DNA of 64,000 nt from Haemonchus contortus (GCA_000469685.2 LS997562.1:23510802-23574801); one strand, 5' to 3'. Positions 49,178-63,090 are shown, counted from the first letter of the stretch. Translations and numbers: made by a program. Notes: generated by a model not told the origin, from the sequence alone.

Positions 49178-50045
49178 TAGTACTACCGGTCAAACAGGCA
49201 ATCGATACAGTACAGGTGTTGCAAGAGGTAGGAACAAGCTGTTGCCCATCTTCTATTATCGGCGACGAATAGCTGGTATCAGAGTGTTACAGTTAGCATA
49301 TTTTGATTTTAAATTTTCTTAAATAGGTTTCGATGGTTCATGAGAACGACTTCGCCGGAGCTCAAGTAACGGCAGGGAATGCCTCAGATAGAAGGAAGTG
49401 GAGACAACTGCCAAAAAAAGCGGACCTTTCGACGGTGCAAAAGTAACGTTAGGGGGAAGAGCAAGGAGAACAAAGGTAAGCGTTTGATGCAGTTATACAG
49501 CAGAGGGGATTGGCTCCGTAACTTTGTTCACCGATTTGCTTAGCAGATTTAAAACACAGATTTGAAATCATCGTTCGAAGTCAAATACGGCGGTATACAT
49601 CTAATCTCGAATGGTCTCTGCATTCAGGTAAACATCCCTTGTAAGCCTAATGAGCGTCAGCAAAGTGTGGGTTGTTGGGACTGTAGAAAGCAGTTTACAG
49701 TATGATACCCGTTTACGTGATATACATATACTGCAGGAGAAAACGTACTGATTTTCTAGTCCACTGCACCCTCTCATCACTGTTCCAAAGCGATATGGCG
49801 TCTAAAACTGCCGATTTCAGCCATGGAGGCCCAGTAGTTAGCGATTGAGCCTCCGGCGAAGTCCGTTTCTTATCACATTCCTTAAACTTCTTTTCGGAAG
49901 AACTCCCGGTCTCGAACTCCATTGCCTCCTTTTCGATGATTCTATTTTCTCTCAATACGAGCATACAGCTACGGGCTTGGTGCCTGATCGACCGGTGTGC
50001 TATGGAGGGTGTGATACTGTTTTTCCAACGACTCAGAGCAGAAAG
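49178..50045. other. Palindrome 1 spacer (868 bp)
   Basis: The unique DNA between the arms. It contains a fragment of the long-TIR element end (about 49510-49650, with the AACTTTGTTC and CAGATTT phrases). A minus-strand frame 49964-49713 (83 codons) shows no known domain. I see no gene. Confidence 0.6.
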
Positions 50046-50260
50046 TGGCTATCCAAATAACCATAGCTGACACAGGGAATTTTTTAGTGGCGCTTCTCTG
50101 ACACCATAATGTCCTGAGGCTTGTTAACACAGCGATTGTCTTGGATAATCTTTTGAAAATGGGCGATCCTTGTTTGGAATTACATCGCATTAATAATAAT
50201 AGCTTCAAACAACAATTGCAGTCCCGCTTTTTCATAAGTTAACATGGAACCAGAATATCG

Positions 50261-50590
50261 GCTATAAAAGGGCTTGAGCTCCCAGTTTGAAGACCAGCAG
50301 CGCATCCAGTTGTTTTCGTTCTTTTCTTGTTGCCTCCAGAGTTATTTCAGGATCGTCTTATGTTGACAGAACTTTCAAGGGATTGGGGAAATCGACAATC
50401 TTTCCCACATTTTGCCCACAAATTTTGAAATCGCATGAAAAACGCTCGATTTCGGATAATCAGCTCAATCTACAAGCTGAGGAAACTTTGCTGGATGAGG
50501 CTCTTCCAAGAGTATCGCTTCATGTCGGTGGTCGAACTAGACTTGAAAACACTGCGATATTTCGCTCATCACGCTGTGAACATTAATACT
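50261..50590 (+). other. Conserved 5' region with TATA box, function unknown
   Basis: CTATAAAAG at 50262-50270 is followed by a 300-bp open stretch (50287-50586) conserved in the left arm with about seven residue differences in 91. It lies some 590 bp before the protease start, too far for a simple core promoter. It may be a separate small gene remnant or a 5' exon. No ATG begins the frame. Confidence 0.3.
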
Positions 50591-50855
50591 AGCTAGTCAA
50601 CTAGCCAAAATGGATAAAGTAAATCATCGAACCCAGATGTTCAATTTTCCTTGGCAGACACACCAAAGCTCACATCTATGAGAGTGACTCATAGGAAGGT
50701 TAGATGAAAGTCTGGATGCAATTCTGTCAAACCTCGTTTGTCCCTAAGCTGTTCATTGTACGCTTAGCCGTCAACTGCTCACACATCATTCTCAAATACA
50801 CGTAATCTAATATAAATTCGAAAAATCTTCTGTCACTACTATTCCAGTCATCCAG

Positions 50856-53124
<2,269 letters not shown>

Positions 53125-53364
53125 CGTGTCCAACGGATGATGAGCAAATCAATACGTCCAATAAAAAGTTTTCATGTGATTCCATCACATTTCCAGGAAC
53201 GGCATGGTTTCATTTAGTCTGAACATGAGTAGCATGGGTAGAACTTTCTCAATCGGTGAAGATGAAAAGATAATGAGGTCGACCATAAGGCCTTGATTGA
53301 CGACGGCTGAACTCACAGATGCGCCCAACCGTCTTTGACCCGATCCTGAGATCTCTATAGTCGG

Positions 53365-53709
53365 TTGCCATCGTCTGTCTTTGCAAGTCACCTCGTACTA
53401 AACAATCGCCTTGCTGATTGGAATCATTATACCGTTGATCTGTTCAAGAAGAGTTCCTATAGGGCAGAGCAGGAGCAGAAGCTCTTGAACAACGGCCAGC
53501 CTGTAATAGCTACTTTGATGATTATACGATATCGAAGCAACAAATGGGTACTCCTTCCTGATGCGGGTACAGCCCTTGCCTCATTGTATGACGACGTTTC
53601 ACGAAAACAATGGAATAACTCTGAGCGTGCGGCTAGCCGTGTCTTCATGCTGACGGGAGTGGCACAAGTGACTAGAAAGATGCCGTGCCATATCGATGGA
53701 AAAATGTAG
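53365..53709 (+). other. Unknown 114-codon frame downstream of protease copy 2
   Basis: Right-arm twin of 45517-45861 with the same features. The differences are confined to its last 25 residues, near the palindrome boundary. Confidence 0.3.
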
Positions 53710-53780
53710 AAATTCTGCTGGACAAGGGGGCAGACTAGCCCTCCTCGGGTGATGAGCTGGCTGACAAATTAAGCCTTGTG

Positions 53781-54189
53781 TTGCTTCTGTGTCTTAGACA
53801 TTAGCCCGAATCGTTCTGCAAATACCAGCTTTTTCGGCTGGTAATGCTGCTTTATCGCTGCCCGTAGATCCTTCAATGGTACTTCCCCCCATTCGCGTCC
53901 CTGCAGGAGTGACTCCAGCAACTCGTAATTCGAGTTACCCGCTTCCTGCAGAATTATAAGCCGCTGATCTCCCTCTTCTGTTACATTCCTCAACACGAGA
54001 AAGTTGGCGAACAGCTTCCACCAGGTCCGCCACGATATCCCCGGGACATAAGGCCCCGGAGCTCAACCTCGGTACACCACAGTACCGGGATTCCCTCCGG
54101 TGGTGCTGTTGCCGGTTTCCCTCTTCACTCCTTGTACTGGTCTTTGTCCTTGGCCTTGTCCTTGTCCTTGTGCTGCTTCCATCGCGTTC
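53781..54189 (-). pseudogene. Ty3/gypsy-like gag fragment, left copy
   Basis: A minus-strand frame with LLESLLQGREWGEVPLKDLRAA..QHYQPKKLVFAERFGLMSKTQKQ, the pattern of gypsy-type gag capsid (PKxLVxAER). Upstream it starts with repeated QGQG codons after an ATG near 54185. A frameshift divides the two parts and it is truncated at 53781 by the junction with palindrome 1. Confidence 0.65.
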
Positions 54190-54206
54190 GGCTGATCGCC
54201 AGTTCG

Positions 54207-54344
54207 TGTGCGTGAACAGGAGACCAGGGGGAGAATGATTTATTGCTCACTACCATCTATTTTATGCTCTCTCTCTACTAATCAGTCTAATATTCCCCTC
54301 ACTTCTTCATTCTTCACTTCCTCACGTTACAACACCCTTCTACA
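54207..54344 (-). mobile_element. Probable LTR, left copy
   Basis: Begins TGTAGAAGGGTGTTGTAACG, ends CACGCACA, and precedes the gag start codon by about 20 bp. The insertion point matches the empty site near 32180. Only one LTR is present. See the better-preserved copy at 57691-57834. Confidence 0.5.
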
Positions 54345-54826
54345 CATTACATTACTCATTTACTTTTTTGAGAGAAGTGCATGTTTTCAAACTCGGCTAT
54401 TTATTGCTTGATGAAGTATGTTGGCAGCTTTCGAGGGTGACTGTAAAATCGCGGAGGATTGCTCAGAGGGTGTCATTGCCAGCAACACCTTTCCTATTGC
54501 ATTTACATGAGTTCAGGGCAAAAGCTGGACATTGGAGGAGCTTCAAAACAGCACCCATGCCTTTTCGTGGATAGACTACTCTCAAATCACACGGGATCTT
54601 ACGTACATCTCTCATTGACAATCTTTCAGTGATGGCTGTGGCCTAAGTTGAGCAGATCTCAAAACAGGCCCCTGCCTTATCCACTACCTATGTTGTTGAC
54701 TAAATTTATGTTTGCATAAACTCGACGTACCATATGTGTACTGCAGAAACGGAGGCAGAACAAAGACATCACGTTACGAATTTGTTTATTTTTAATTTAC
54801 AGTAACACATATCTCAAGTATCATGA

Positions 54827-55160
54827 TCAAGCAGTCGTGCAAAGATTGCAGGTTTTCGCACAAAATTTTTCAACAAGTGGTCGGAAAGGTTTTTTCTCGC
54901 AAAGTCCTTGCTGTTGTCGACTGCTACAGTACTCTTGACCAGCTAGATCTTTACATGGCTGAAATCGATGTCATATCAGAAAATTTTGATTTCTCAAGAG
55001 TAAGCTTTTCCCACTCTCAGCTAGAAATCCGCCAACTCCCCAGAGAGGTGCTTAAATCGGCTGTACTGGGATCTTCAAGGTGTTCACCTACCGAGTTGTC
55101 TGCAGCGTTTGAGGTGAAGGTTCTGAGCAGCAAAAGCGCACAAATAAAGCAGAAGTACAT
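54827..55160 (-). CDS. Secreted single-domain ShKT peptide H
   Basis: Exon 1, 55160-55092 (69 nt, donor GTAGGTG instead of GTACGTT), and exon 2, 54958-54827 (132 nt). Phase 0, 133-bp intron. Six cysteines with CAKTC and a short TTA tail, stop TGA. Intact. Its inverted partner is the frameshifted gene I. Confidence 0.85.
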
Positions 55161-55203
55161 GACGACTTCGGCTGATCGAATGGAAGCCAGTCAGAGGTCT
55201 GGC

Positions 55204-55276
55204 CTTTTATAGAAGTTCAGCTGTCTCGTGCTGAATCGAAAATCATCAGGACCCATGATGTTGCAGGTGTGTTCAC
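55204..55276 (-). promoter_or_regulatory. Promoter of ShKT gene H
   Basis: TATAAAAG at 55211-55204, 51 bp before the ATG; conserved E-box block GTGAACACACCTGCAACATC at 55276-55257. Confidence 0.7.
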
Positions 55277-55500
55277 AACTGTATGGGGCCGAACAGTTCA
55301 AAAAAAATGACTGTCAAATTAATGTTGTCATGCAACGTTTCGCGAAAAAAATCATGTCATACAATGTCATGGATCTACAGCCATCACATTTCGTTGTGAA
55401 GGGCAGTTTGCTCAACTCAAAGGTGATTCGGCAAAGCAGTGACAGTATGGATGCCTTTCCACTTCTTGCATTGCTCACTACAATGAAGGGAAGCACTTAA

Positions 55501-56006
55501 AGGCACAGTTTACGTTAGAAATGGTGTTGAAATTTTCCTGTGCTATGAATTCAAGGCTCCTCCTTATACAATACCTGCCGTTATAAGCTCGAAAAACGTT
55601 CCGAATAGGGTGCAATAAGGGGCCAGAGTTAGTGTTGGGTGAATACCCCAACCACAGTGGACGAGTTTCAGCTGCTTTGTAGAAGCTGTACTATTTCGAG
55701 GGACAGCCATGAACGAAGTTCGAACAACTTGTCCTCACTCATGTAGATAGTGGAAGGCACTTCCAGACAGTTCCGGCTTGATGTGGTGATCTCTTTGCGC
55801 AATGAGAGCAAGTTAAATCTCGTCCAAACACCCTTAAATTAAATTTCCGAAACGGTGATCTCGTACAATCTCCATCTCTATTACTTTGAAAGGCCCTAAA
55901 GTAGGCGGATTTCCTCGCTTTCTTCGCTAACGATGTTTACCTCCACATCAGCACTTCCACTTTTGTACCTGAAAAGGGTACCTCGGAATTATCGTGATTT
56001 GTACCT
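55501..56006. mobile_element. MITE-C copy 3, near full length
   Basis: 506 bp with AGGCACAGTTTACG at the left and the inverse AGGTACAAATCACG at the right. It occupies the centre of inverted duplication 2. Confidence 0.65.
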
Positions 56007-56798
56007 TTGATGACTTAGGTGCGAAGAAGTCGAGTACGGAATTCCTGTGTACAAAAAGGTTCGCAAGGGAACCTCTCTAAGGGCCTTCTTGACACGACTT
56101 TCAGATGATATCCCTACCATTGTAGACCTTTTAAAATGGAGTTTGAGTTGCAGCACCTTTCCTGCGCAGTTTTCGTCAACGTCTTTCATCGAGCATCACA
56201 TCCTCCAGAGTCATGGCTCTGAATAGTCGATCTAAAAAACATAACATGCTCTTTCACCGGCTGCGCCTCCGAGCTGACAGGCTGTCCAATGAAAAAAATG
56301 CTCATGATCTGACCCTGGCTTTTGTGGCGAACCATTTTTTGCGTATTGATATATTGAACATTGTTATTTTGTTTCGTTTCACTAATTGCTCCTGCGCTGC
56401 AGTTAAGATGTACGGTCTCGATCGGAACTTGACAGGAAGTCTGCATTCAAATTCTCTGAACTGTTTGCAGAGCGCTGGGAATAAATTATCACGTGTCCCT
56501 TCGATTTTTTTATGTCTCCATCATGGTGCATTATTCTATGACTTCGTTACTCGACCCATTGATAAACAGTTATTTTTTATATTGAATGTTCCCCTTCAAT
56601 GTTGTAAATAGAAGAAAGAGTGAAAAACTTCTGCACTGTTGCTGCTTTACGGATGCATCATTGAAATGAGCAAACTGTCCTTCACATGAATTAGGATGCT
56701 GCAATTTTTATTGTATCGTATATCGCATGGCGTGATTATTTACCGAAATGATGCTTGACAACGGACATTTTTTAGAGCTGTTCTTCCCCATACAGTTG

Positions 56799-56869
56799 TG
56801 AACACACCTGCAACATCGGTCCTGATGATTTTCGATTCAGCACGAGGCACAGCTGAACTTGTATAAAAG
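56799..56869 (+). promoter_or_regulatory. Promoter of ShKT locus I
   Basis: GTGAACACACCTGCAACATC at 56799-56818 and TATAAAAG at 56862-56869, 51 bp before the ATG. Confidence 0.7.
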
Positions 56870-56912
56870 GCCAGACCTCTGACTGGCCTCCATTCGATCA
56901 GCGAAACTCAAC

Positions 56913-57258
56913 ATGTTCTTCTGCTTTGTCTGTGCGCTTTTGCTGCTCAGCACCTTCGCAACAGAGGCTGCAGACAACTCGGTACGTTAGCACGTTGACA
57001 AATCCCAGAAGAGTTGGTTCAAGCACATATTTGGAAGGTTGCGAGTTTTTAGTCGAAGTGGGAGATGCACTACTTTTACGAAGTTTCAATTTTCTGAGAT
57101 GTTATAGATTTCAGCCATGTGAAGACCTAGCTGGCCAAGAGTACTGTACCAGTCGACAACAGCAAGGACTTTGCGAGAAAAAACCTTTCCGACCACTTGT
57201 TGAAAAATTTTGTGCAAAACCTGCAATCTTTGCACTACTGCTTGATCATGATACTTGA
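56913..57258 (+). pseudogene. ShKT peptide locus I, frameshifted at the C-terminus
   Basis: Exon 1, 56913-56981, is intact. Exon 2 starts at 57115 after GATTTCAG. A one-base deletion near 57216, in the codons of the CAKTC motif, shifts the frame, so the last two cysteines are lost and translation runs on to 57258. Promoter and splice sites look functional, so a four-cysteine product could be made, but it would not form the ShKT fold. The deletion is absent from its inverted partner H. Confidence 0.75.
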
Positions 57259-57690
57259 GATATGTGTTACTGTTAATTAAAAATAAACAATTTCGTAACG
57301 TGGTAACGTCCAACATAGGTACTGGATAAGGCAGTGTTGAGTGGGCTATGTTGTGATCTGAAAAAGGTCTTCTCTGATGGCTCTCAACTTAGGCCACAGC
57401 CATCACTGAAAGATTGTCAATGAGAGATGTACGTAAGATCCCGTGTGATTTGAGAGTAGTCTATCCACGAAAAGGCATGGGTGCTGTTTTGAAGCTCCTC
57501 CAATGTCCAGCTTTTGCCCTGAACTCATGTAAATGCAATAGGAAAGGTGTTGCTGGCAATGACACCCTCTGAGCAATCCTCCGCGATTTTACAGTCACCC
57601 TCGAAAGCTGCCAACATACTTCATCAAGCAATAAATAGCCGAGGTTGAAAACATGCACTTCTCTCAAAAAAGTAAATGAGTAATGTAATG

Positions 57691-57834
57691 TGTAGAAGGG
57701 TGTTGTAACGTGAGGAAGTGAATAATGAAGAAGTGAGGGGAATAACAGACTGATTATCAGAGAGAGAGAGAGAGTATAAAAGGGATGGTAGTGAGCAATA
57801 AATCGTTCTCTCCCTGGTCTCCTGTTCACGCACA
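57691..57834 (+). mobile_element. Probable LTR, right copy
   Basis: 144 bp, TG...CA, with a (GA)n tract, TATAAAAGG near 57775 and AATAAA near 57797, followed by TGGCGATCAGCC, which could be a primer-binding site, and a gag ATG at 57859. This is the organisation of a short Ty3/gypsy LTR. No 3' LTR, pol or integrase is present. Confidence 0.55.
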
Positions 57835-57858
57835 CGAACTGGCGATCAGCCGAACGCG

Positions 57859-58443
57859 ATGGAAGCAGCACAAGGACAAGGACAAGGCCAAGGACAAGGA
57901 CCAGTACAAGGAGTGAAGAGGGAAACCGGCAACAGCACCACCGGAGGAGCCACTATAGAAGATCCCGGTACTGAGGTGTACCGAGGTCGAGCTCCGGGGC
58001 CTTATGTCCCGGGGACATCATGGCGGACCTGGTGAAAGCTGTTCGCCAACTTTCTCGTGTTGAGCAAAGTAACAGAAGAGGAGGATTAGCGGCTTATATT
58101 TCTGCAGGAAGCGGGTAACTCGAATTACGAGTTGCTGGAGTCACTCCTGCAGGGATGCGAATGGGAGGAAGTACCATTGAAGGATCTACGGGCAGCGATG
58201 AAGCAGCATTACCAGCCGAAAAAGCTGGTATTGGCAGAACGATTCGGGCTAATGTCGAAGACACAGAAGCAAGGACTCATACGCACATTAAACACCTTGC
58301 GCTGGGATTTCAATGTTGAGAAGGTATCTGTTACGAATGGAGGCTTCAAGAATACCAGAATAGAAAAAGCATCTACATCGGAAACCAATTCTACTCGTAA
58401 TACGCGTAGAAATTGTCAAAAGACAGTTTGCAGAGGGTTTTGA
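57859..58443 (+). pseudogene. Ty3/gypsy-like gag fragment, right copy
   Basis: Starts at 57859 with a run of QGQG codons. A stop near 58036 and another near 58090 interrupt; the frame then resumes at 58132 with the LESLLQG..KDLRAA..QHYQPKKLVLAERFG capsid stretch and runs to 58443. It extends about 170 bp past the inverted duplication. Beyond 58443 ShKT-cluster spacer resumes, so the element is truncated. Confidence 0.65.
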
Positions 58444-58768
58444 CTCTTTCTTCAACTCACAACATTGAAGGGGAACATTTGATATGGAACATGGTTGTTC
58501 ATCAATCGGTTGATTAATGAAAGCACATACTAATAATGCACCACGGTGAAAAAATCAAAAAGAAATCGAGGGAGCACATGATAAACTATTTTCAGCTCTC
58601 CGCAGGAGCTGAAAATCGGCTGTTTAAAGAAAATGAATACAAAGTTGCTGTCAAGTTCCGTTCAAGACCGTACTACTCCTTCTTGAAGAGCTCATTCTGA
58701 TTGCGTCCACATTCAGTACTTCAGCATAAGTGCAATTAGTGAAAGTTTTTTTTAGTTTAAAGTTTTTG

Positions 58769-59050
58769 GCGTTAATCAATCCCGTCTGAGGGATGTGCCC
58801 CCGCACTCGACTTCCATTCAGAATCGTAGTGGCGTGATGAGTGCGTGTGTGGCCTATACAATGACTAGCGGTGGCCAGCCGATGTACAAGTCGGTGCTTT
58901 TATCCTCCCAGACGTGCCTGGTACCAATTCACCGACCCCGGGGTGATGGAAGGCTTGGTTGGCCTGGGCGGGAATCGATCCGAGATTCGAACCCCTGACC
59001 GTGCGTGTGATATAGTGCGCCACTTGCCACTACACCACCTCCGCCCCCGC
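58769..59050 (-). mobile_element. tRNA-derived SINE, nearly complete
   Basis: Minus-strand head with A-box TGGTGTAGTGG and B-box GGTTCGAATCT, then the family body with GGCCAACCAAGCC and GGCTGGCCACCGC phrases to about 58769. Best-preserved copy in the window; it interrupts the duplicated spacer block. Confidence 0.75.
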
Positions 59051-59559
59051 AGTTAGTGAAACAAAACAAAATAGCAAACAAACAATGTTCACCATATCAA
59101 TAAGCGAAAATGGTTTGGCACAAAAGCCAGGGTCAGATCATGATCATTTTTCTGTCGGGCAACCTGTCAGTTCAGAGGCGAAGCTGGAGAAAGAGAATGT
59201 CACGTTTCTCAGGTAACCTAACTTAAGCCATGACTCTGAAGGAAGAGATGCTTGATGAAGTGAATGAAAAGCGTGACACTGTTTGATGAAAAGCTGCACA
59301 GGAAAAGTGCTGCAAGAGGCTCAGATTCTATTCAAAACACCTATAGTGGCATTGATACCAACTGAAAGTTGTGTCAAAGAAGCTCCTAGAGAGGGTTCCC
59401 TCGCGAAACTTTTTGTATACAGGAATTCCCTGCTCGATTTCTTGGGGGCGATTGCCATAAAGCTGGAAATGAATATTCATAAGTCCTTCAAGGCCACGAC
59501 ACTTGAACTTTCTTTGATTTCTTCACGATGATGCACTATTGCGTGATCTCATTCCTTAG

Positions 59560-59885
59560 AGGCACAGTTCAGGTAACTTTGAAGTACCTTTTTAGGTAGA
59601 AAAGTGGAAATGCGAAATTCTTCCCACTGTCACCATGGGTTACGACAAGTTGTTTTAACTTCCTATATGGGAGTCTCTTGCGATAGTGCAGTCTCTACAA
59701 AACCGTTGAAACTCGTCCACCGTAGTTGAGGCATTCACACGATACAAACACTGGCCCCTTATTGTGCCCTACCCAGGACGTTTTTCGACCTCATGACGAC
59801 CGGTATGGGATAATAGTCAGCCTAGAATTCATGCTAGTCTCAATTAGGGGGATCTCAAAAAGCATTTTCATCGTGAACTGTGCCT
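59560..59885. mobile_element. MITE-C copy 4, internally deleted
   Basis: AGGCACAGTTCAGG at the left and CGTGAACTGTGCCT at the right; 326 bp versus 506 bp for fuller copies. Confidence 0.65.
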
Positions 59886-60149
59886 TTAAATATTTGATAA
59901 ACAGTTATACTCTGTATTGAATGTTTCCCTTCATTGTTGTGAGCAATGGAAAAAGTGGGAAGGCTTCTATAATGTTGCCGCTTCGCCGGGGCATTCTCAA
60001 GGTGAGTGAGCTGTCACTTACCAAAAATAAGGATTGCTCTGCTTCCATGATATCGTGTGGCATGATTTCTGCACGAAACAATGCATGCCACCATTATTTT
60101 GACAGATTTTAACAGACAATTTTTTAGAGCTGTACTTCCCCATACAGCT

Positions 60150-60224
60150 GTGAACACACCTGCAACATCATAGGTCCTGATAATTTTCGATTCAGCTGGA
60201 GACACAACTAAAGCTGTATAAAAG
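60150..60224 (+). promoter_or_regulatory. Promoter of ShKT gene J
   Basis: GTGAACACACCTGCAACATC at 60150-60169, preceded by CAGCTG; TATAAAAG at 60217-60224, 51 bp before the ATG. Confidence 0.7.
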
Positions 60225-60267
60225 GCCTGACCTCTGACTGGCCTGCATTCGCTCAGCGAAACTCAAC

Positions 60268-60595
60268 ATGTTCTTCTACTTTGTTTGTGCCCTTTTGCTG
60301 CTCGATACCTTCACCACAAACGCTACAGAGAACTTTGTACGTTACCACCTTGATAAATCCCAGTACAGTCGATTAAAGCACATATCTGAAACGTTAACAA
60401 GTTCCCAGGCAGAAGTGGGGAATGCGTTATTCTTGTGAGGGAATTGATTCTGATCGATTTCAGTCATGTAAAGATCTAGCTGGTCAAGAGTACTGTAGCA
60501 GTAGACAACAGCAAGGACTTTGCGAGAAGAAACCTTTCCGACCGCTTGTTGAAAAGTTCTGTGCCAAAACATGCAATCTTTGCACGACTGCCTGA
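60268..60595 (+). CDS. Secreted single-domain ShKT peptide J
   Basis: Exon 1, 60268-60336 (69 nt, signal peptide, donor GTACGTT), and exon 2, 60464-60595 (132 nt, acceptor GATTTCAG). Phase 0, 127-bp intron, six cysteines with CAKTC, stop TGA, then AAAATAAACC about 30 bp later. Intact. The first residue of exon 2 is Ser rather than the usual Pro. Confidence 0.85.
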
Positions 60596-61117
60596 GCGTG
60601 ATGTTCGAACTGAAAGCCACTGCATAAAAATAAACCATTCTATGAAATATCGTGTTTATTTTGAATTCTTTTTTACAGCACTCAAATAGTAATTAGAACT
60701 TATTAGCATCAGTGCGGTGTACGATGTTCAGAAAGAGCAGAGGCCTTTTCAATTTCAATCATGCATCGTTTACTCCATGCTTCTCAAATCATTCACACTG
60801 AGGCCAGCTTATTGAGAGGTCACTCTCTTGGTACCGGAAGTCTTGTTTCCTTCATAGCTTCCAGACAATTCCTGGCTGCATCCGCACTCTCTTGAGACTC
60901 AAAACTTGATAGTTTGAGAAAATTATCGAACCACCAGTGGAGAGATCAGAATCTAACGAGGATCACACAGACGAGGGTTTCTGCGATGATTTAACCATAG
61001 TCGTATTCTCAGTGCTGGGGAAATTCACGGCACTTATTTAAAATTCATTGCTCTAACGCTGCAGTTCAGAATAGCATTACTCAACTATCCTATGAACAGT
61101 TACGTTCTATGTATATT

Positions 61118-63090
61118 GGGTGGAGGTGGTCTAGAGGCAAATGACGGTATCACACCCGCATGGTACGGATTCGAATCCCGGAATTTCGATATCCGTCTGA
61201 CCAGGAAAGGATACCAAGTCGCAGTGGCCATTTAAGATAAGATGTATACCTACGTAGGTAGTTTCGAACGCTGATCTCAAATCTGGGTCCCAAATGCGAA
61301 ACGATTCTGGGAACAAAGTTACGGATCCCCTTTCCCCAGGTGTCATGTTACTTTGCAGCTTTTATACGAGAACCAAACAATTCTGAAACGTGCCTCGATG
61401 GCGCAGTTGGGAGGGTGGCGGACCGGTAGATGTAGCAGGGAGGATCGGACCCTTGATGCAGACCCTTGCTTTGCTTTTTTATAAAAAGTGCCCTGATCTC
61501 TTGCAAAACCTTTTCACACGTCATATAGACTGCCTACAGCCCTCCTTTATACTTATGGAGCCCCAAAAAAGCTCATACAAGTATATTTTTTAGTCGGCCC
61601 CCCAGACCGAATGGGGAAAGGTGCACATAGAACCATTCTGCTCCCGGCAGTTAAGGTCAGGGCGTATACAATCCATATGATGGGCAAGGAACTTATGCTT
61701 AATTGGGTTAGATCGTGCATTGCATCAAGAGATTTGCCTTCAACCATACTAATGGAGTTCGTTCAGGGGCCATGAAGCTATTCAAGGTGCTGTGTTAACT
61801 GGCGAGAGGTGAAAGTGCTCAACATTCCACCTGACGCAACTTCTCAAATTGAGCTCTCGATGTATATTTCCCCTTTCTACTTGGAGCCATATATAAGCGT
61901 GCTGTCTCTTTCTAATCGTTCATGATCTAGACTTCCACGTTAGCAACCGCAACTCCATATTTCGCTTTATGGCACTGGCGTGCTTCGTGTTTAGTGCACC
62001 TAGAGTCAAAAAAAATTCTTTATTCCTCATGGTTTGCATCAGGGTGCCTGGCTGGGGACCTGGGAGGATTTGGAATTCCTGTAGGATATCCTCAACCAGA
62101 CGGAAATTGTGTGAGTTACGGGTGGGGCGAACCTTCTTTTATGCCGTTGCTCACATTGTGAGAAGCCTTTCTGCTCCAAGCAATTTGTGTTGGATTATCA
62201 CATCTGTTCATAAAGTGCTCACCTATTGTTTAGCTAGTACTTTGCATAGAAATGACAGTTGGGTTGTACCAGCTCACTTCTACCCATAGAGGGGCATCAC
62301 TTCATCCAAAAGCCTTACGACTCATCCAAGAGCCCTCTTTTGAAAGTGCATGAGCTGCTATTTTTTTAACCACATCTTGAGTGCCGGGAGCAGAAGGGTT
62401 CTATGTGCACCCCTCCCCATTCGGTCTGGGGGGCCGACTAAAAAATATACTTGTATTAGCTTTTCTGGGGCTCCATGACTGTAAAGGAGGGTTGTAGGTA
62501 GTCTATATGACGTGTAAAAAGGTTTTGCAAGAGATCAGGGCACTTTTTATAAAAAAGCAAAACAAGTGTCTGCATCAAGGGTCCGATCCTCCCTGCTACA
62601 TCCACCGATCCGCCGCCCTCCCAACTGCGCCATCGAGGCACGTTTCAGTATAGTTTGGTTCTCGTTTAAAAGCTGCAAAGTAAAATGACACCTGGGGAAA
62701 GAGGGTCCGTAACTTTGTTCCCAGAATCGTTTCGCAGATTTGGGACCCAGATTTGAGATCAGCGTTCGAAACTACCTACGTAAGTATACATCTTATCTTA
62801 AATGGCCACTGCGACTTGGTATCCTTTCCTGGTGAGCCTTCCATCCATCCTGGGTCGGTTAAATGGTACCATACTCGCCTGGGAGGATGAAAAGCACTGA
62901 CTTGTATATCGGCTGGCTGCCGCAAGTCATTATATCGGCCACATCCGCAGTCAACACCCCACTACGTTTCTGTATGGGAGTCGAACGCGGGGGCGCATCC
63001 CTCAGACGGGATTGATCAACGCTCGAAGAATTTGTCTTGTCCTTTCTAAATATATGAATGGGTCCTTCAATGCTGTAACTGAAGGTATAA
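61118..63090 (+). mobile_element. tRNA-derived SINE split by a long-TIR element
   Basis: The head at 61118-61200 has A-box TGGTCTAGAGG and B-box GATTCGAATCC; the body resumes at 62833-63090. The 1.6-kb element at 61201-62832 interrupts it, with TGA duplicated at the junctions. Confidence 0.7.
61201..62832. mobile_element. Long-TIR element copy 3 in a SINE
   Basis: Ends CCAGGAAAGGATACCAAG and its inverse; TIRs extend about 440 bp (61201 to about 61640, and about 62390 to 62832). The target duplication is TGA. Each TIR carries a tRNA-like block (left about 61391-61465, GCCTCGATGGCGCAGTTGG, resembling a methionyl-tRNA start). The 750-bp interior has no transposase. Confidence 0.8.

Larger units (their letters stand above)
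53781..55480 (-). repeat. Inverted duplication 2, left arm
   Basis: Inverted relative of about 56620-58272. Contents in order from the outside: gag fragment, LTR, ShKT 3' flank, ShKT gene H, and its promoter. It is more diverged than palindrome 1, with small indels throughout, and starts at the base after palindrome 1 ends. Confidence 0.85.
56620..58272 (+). repeat. Inverted duplication 2, right arm
   Basis: Partner of 53781-55480. The shared sequence ends at ACACAGAAGCAA (58272); beyond this the right copy continues with more gag, while the left copy switches to palindrome 1. Confidence 0.85.

Noticed and set aside
58795..59056. Frames of 61-67 codons
   Set aside because: They lie within the minus-strand tRNA-derived SINE.
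61118..61205. Possible tRNA gene
   Set aside because: The A and B boxes are present but the cloverleaf is incomplete and the sequence continues into a repeated SINE body.
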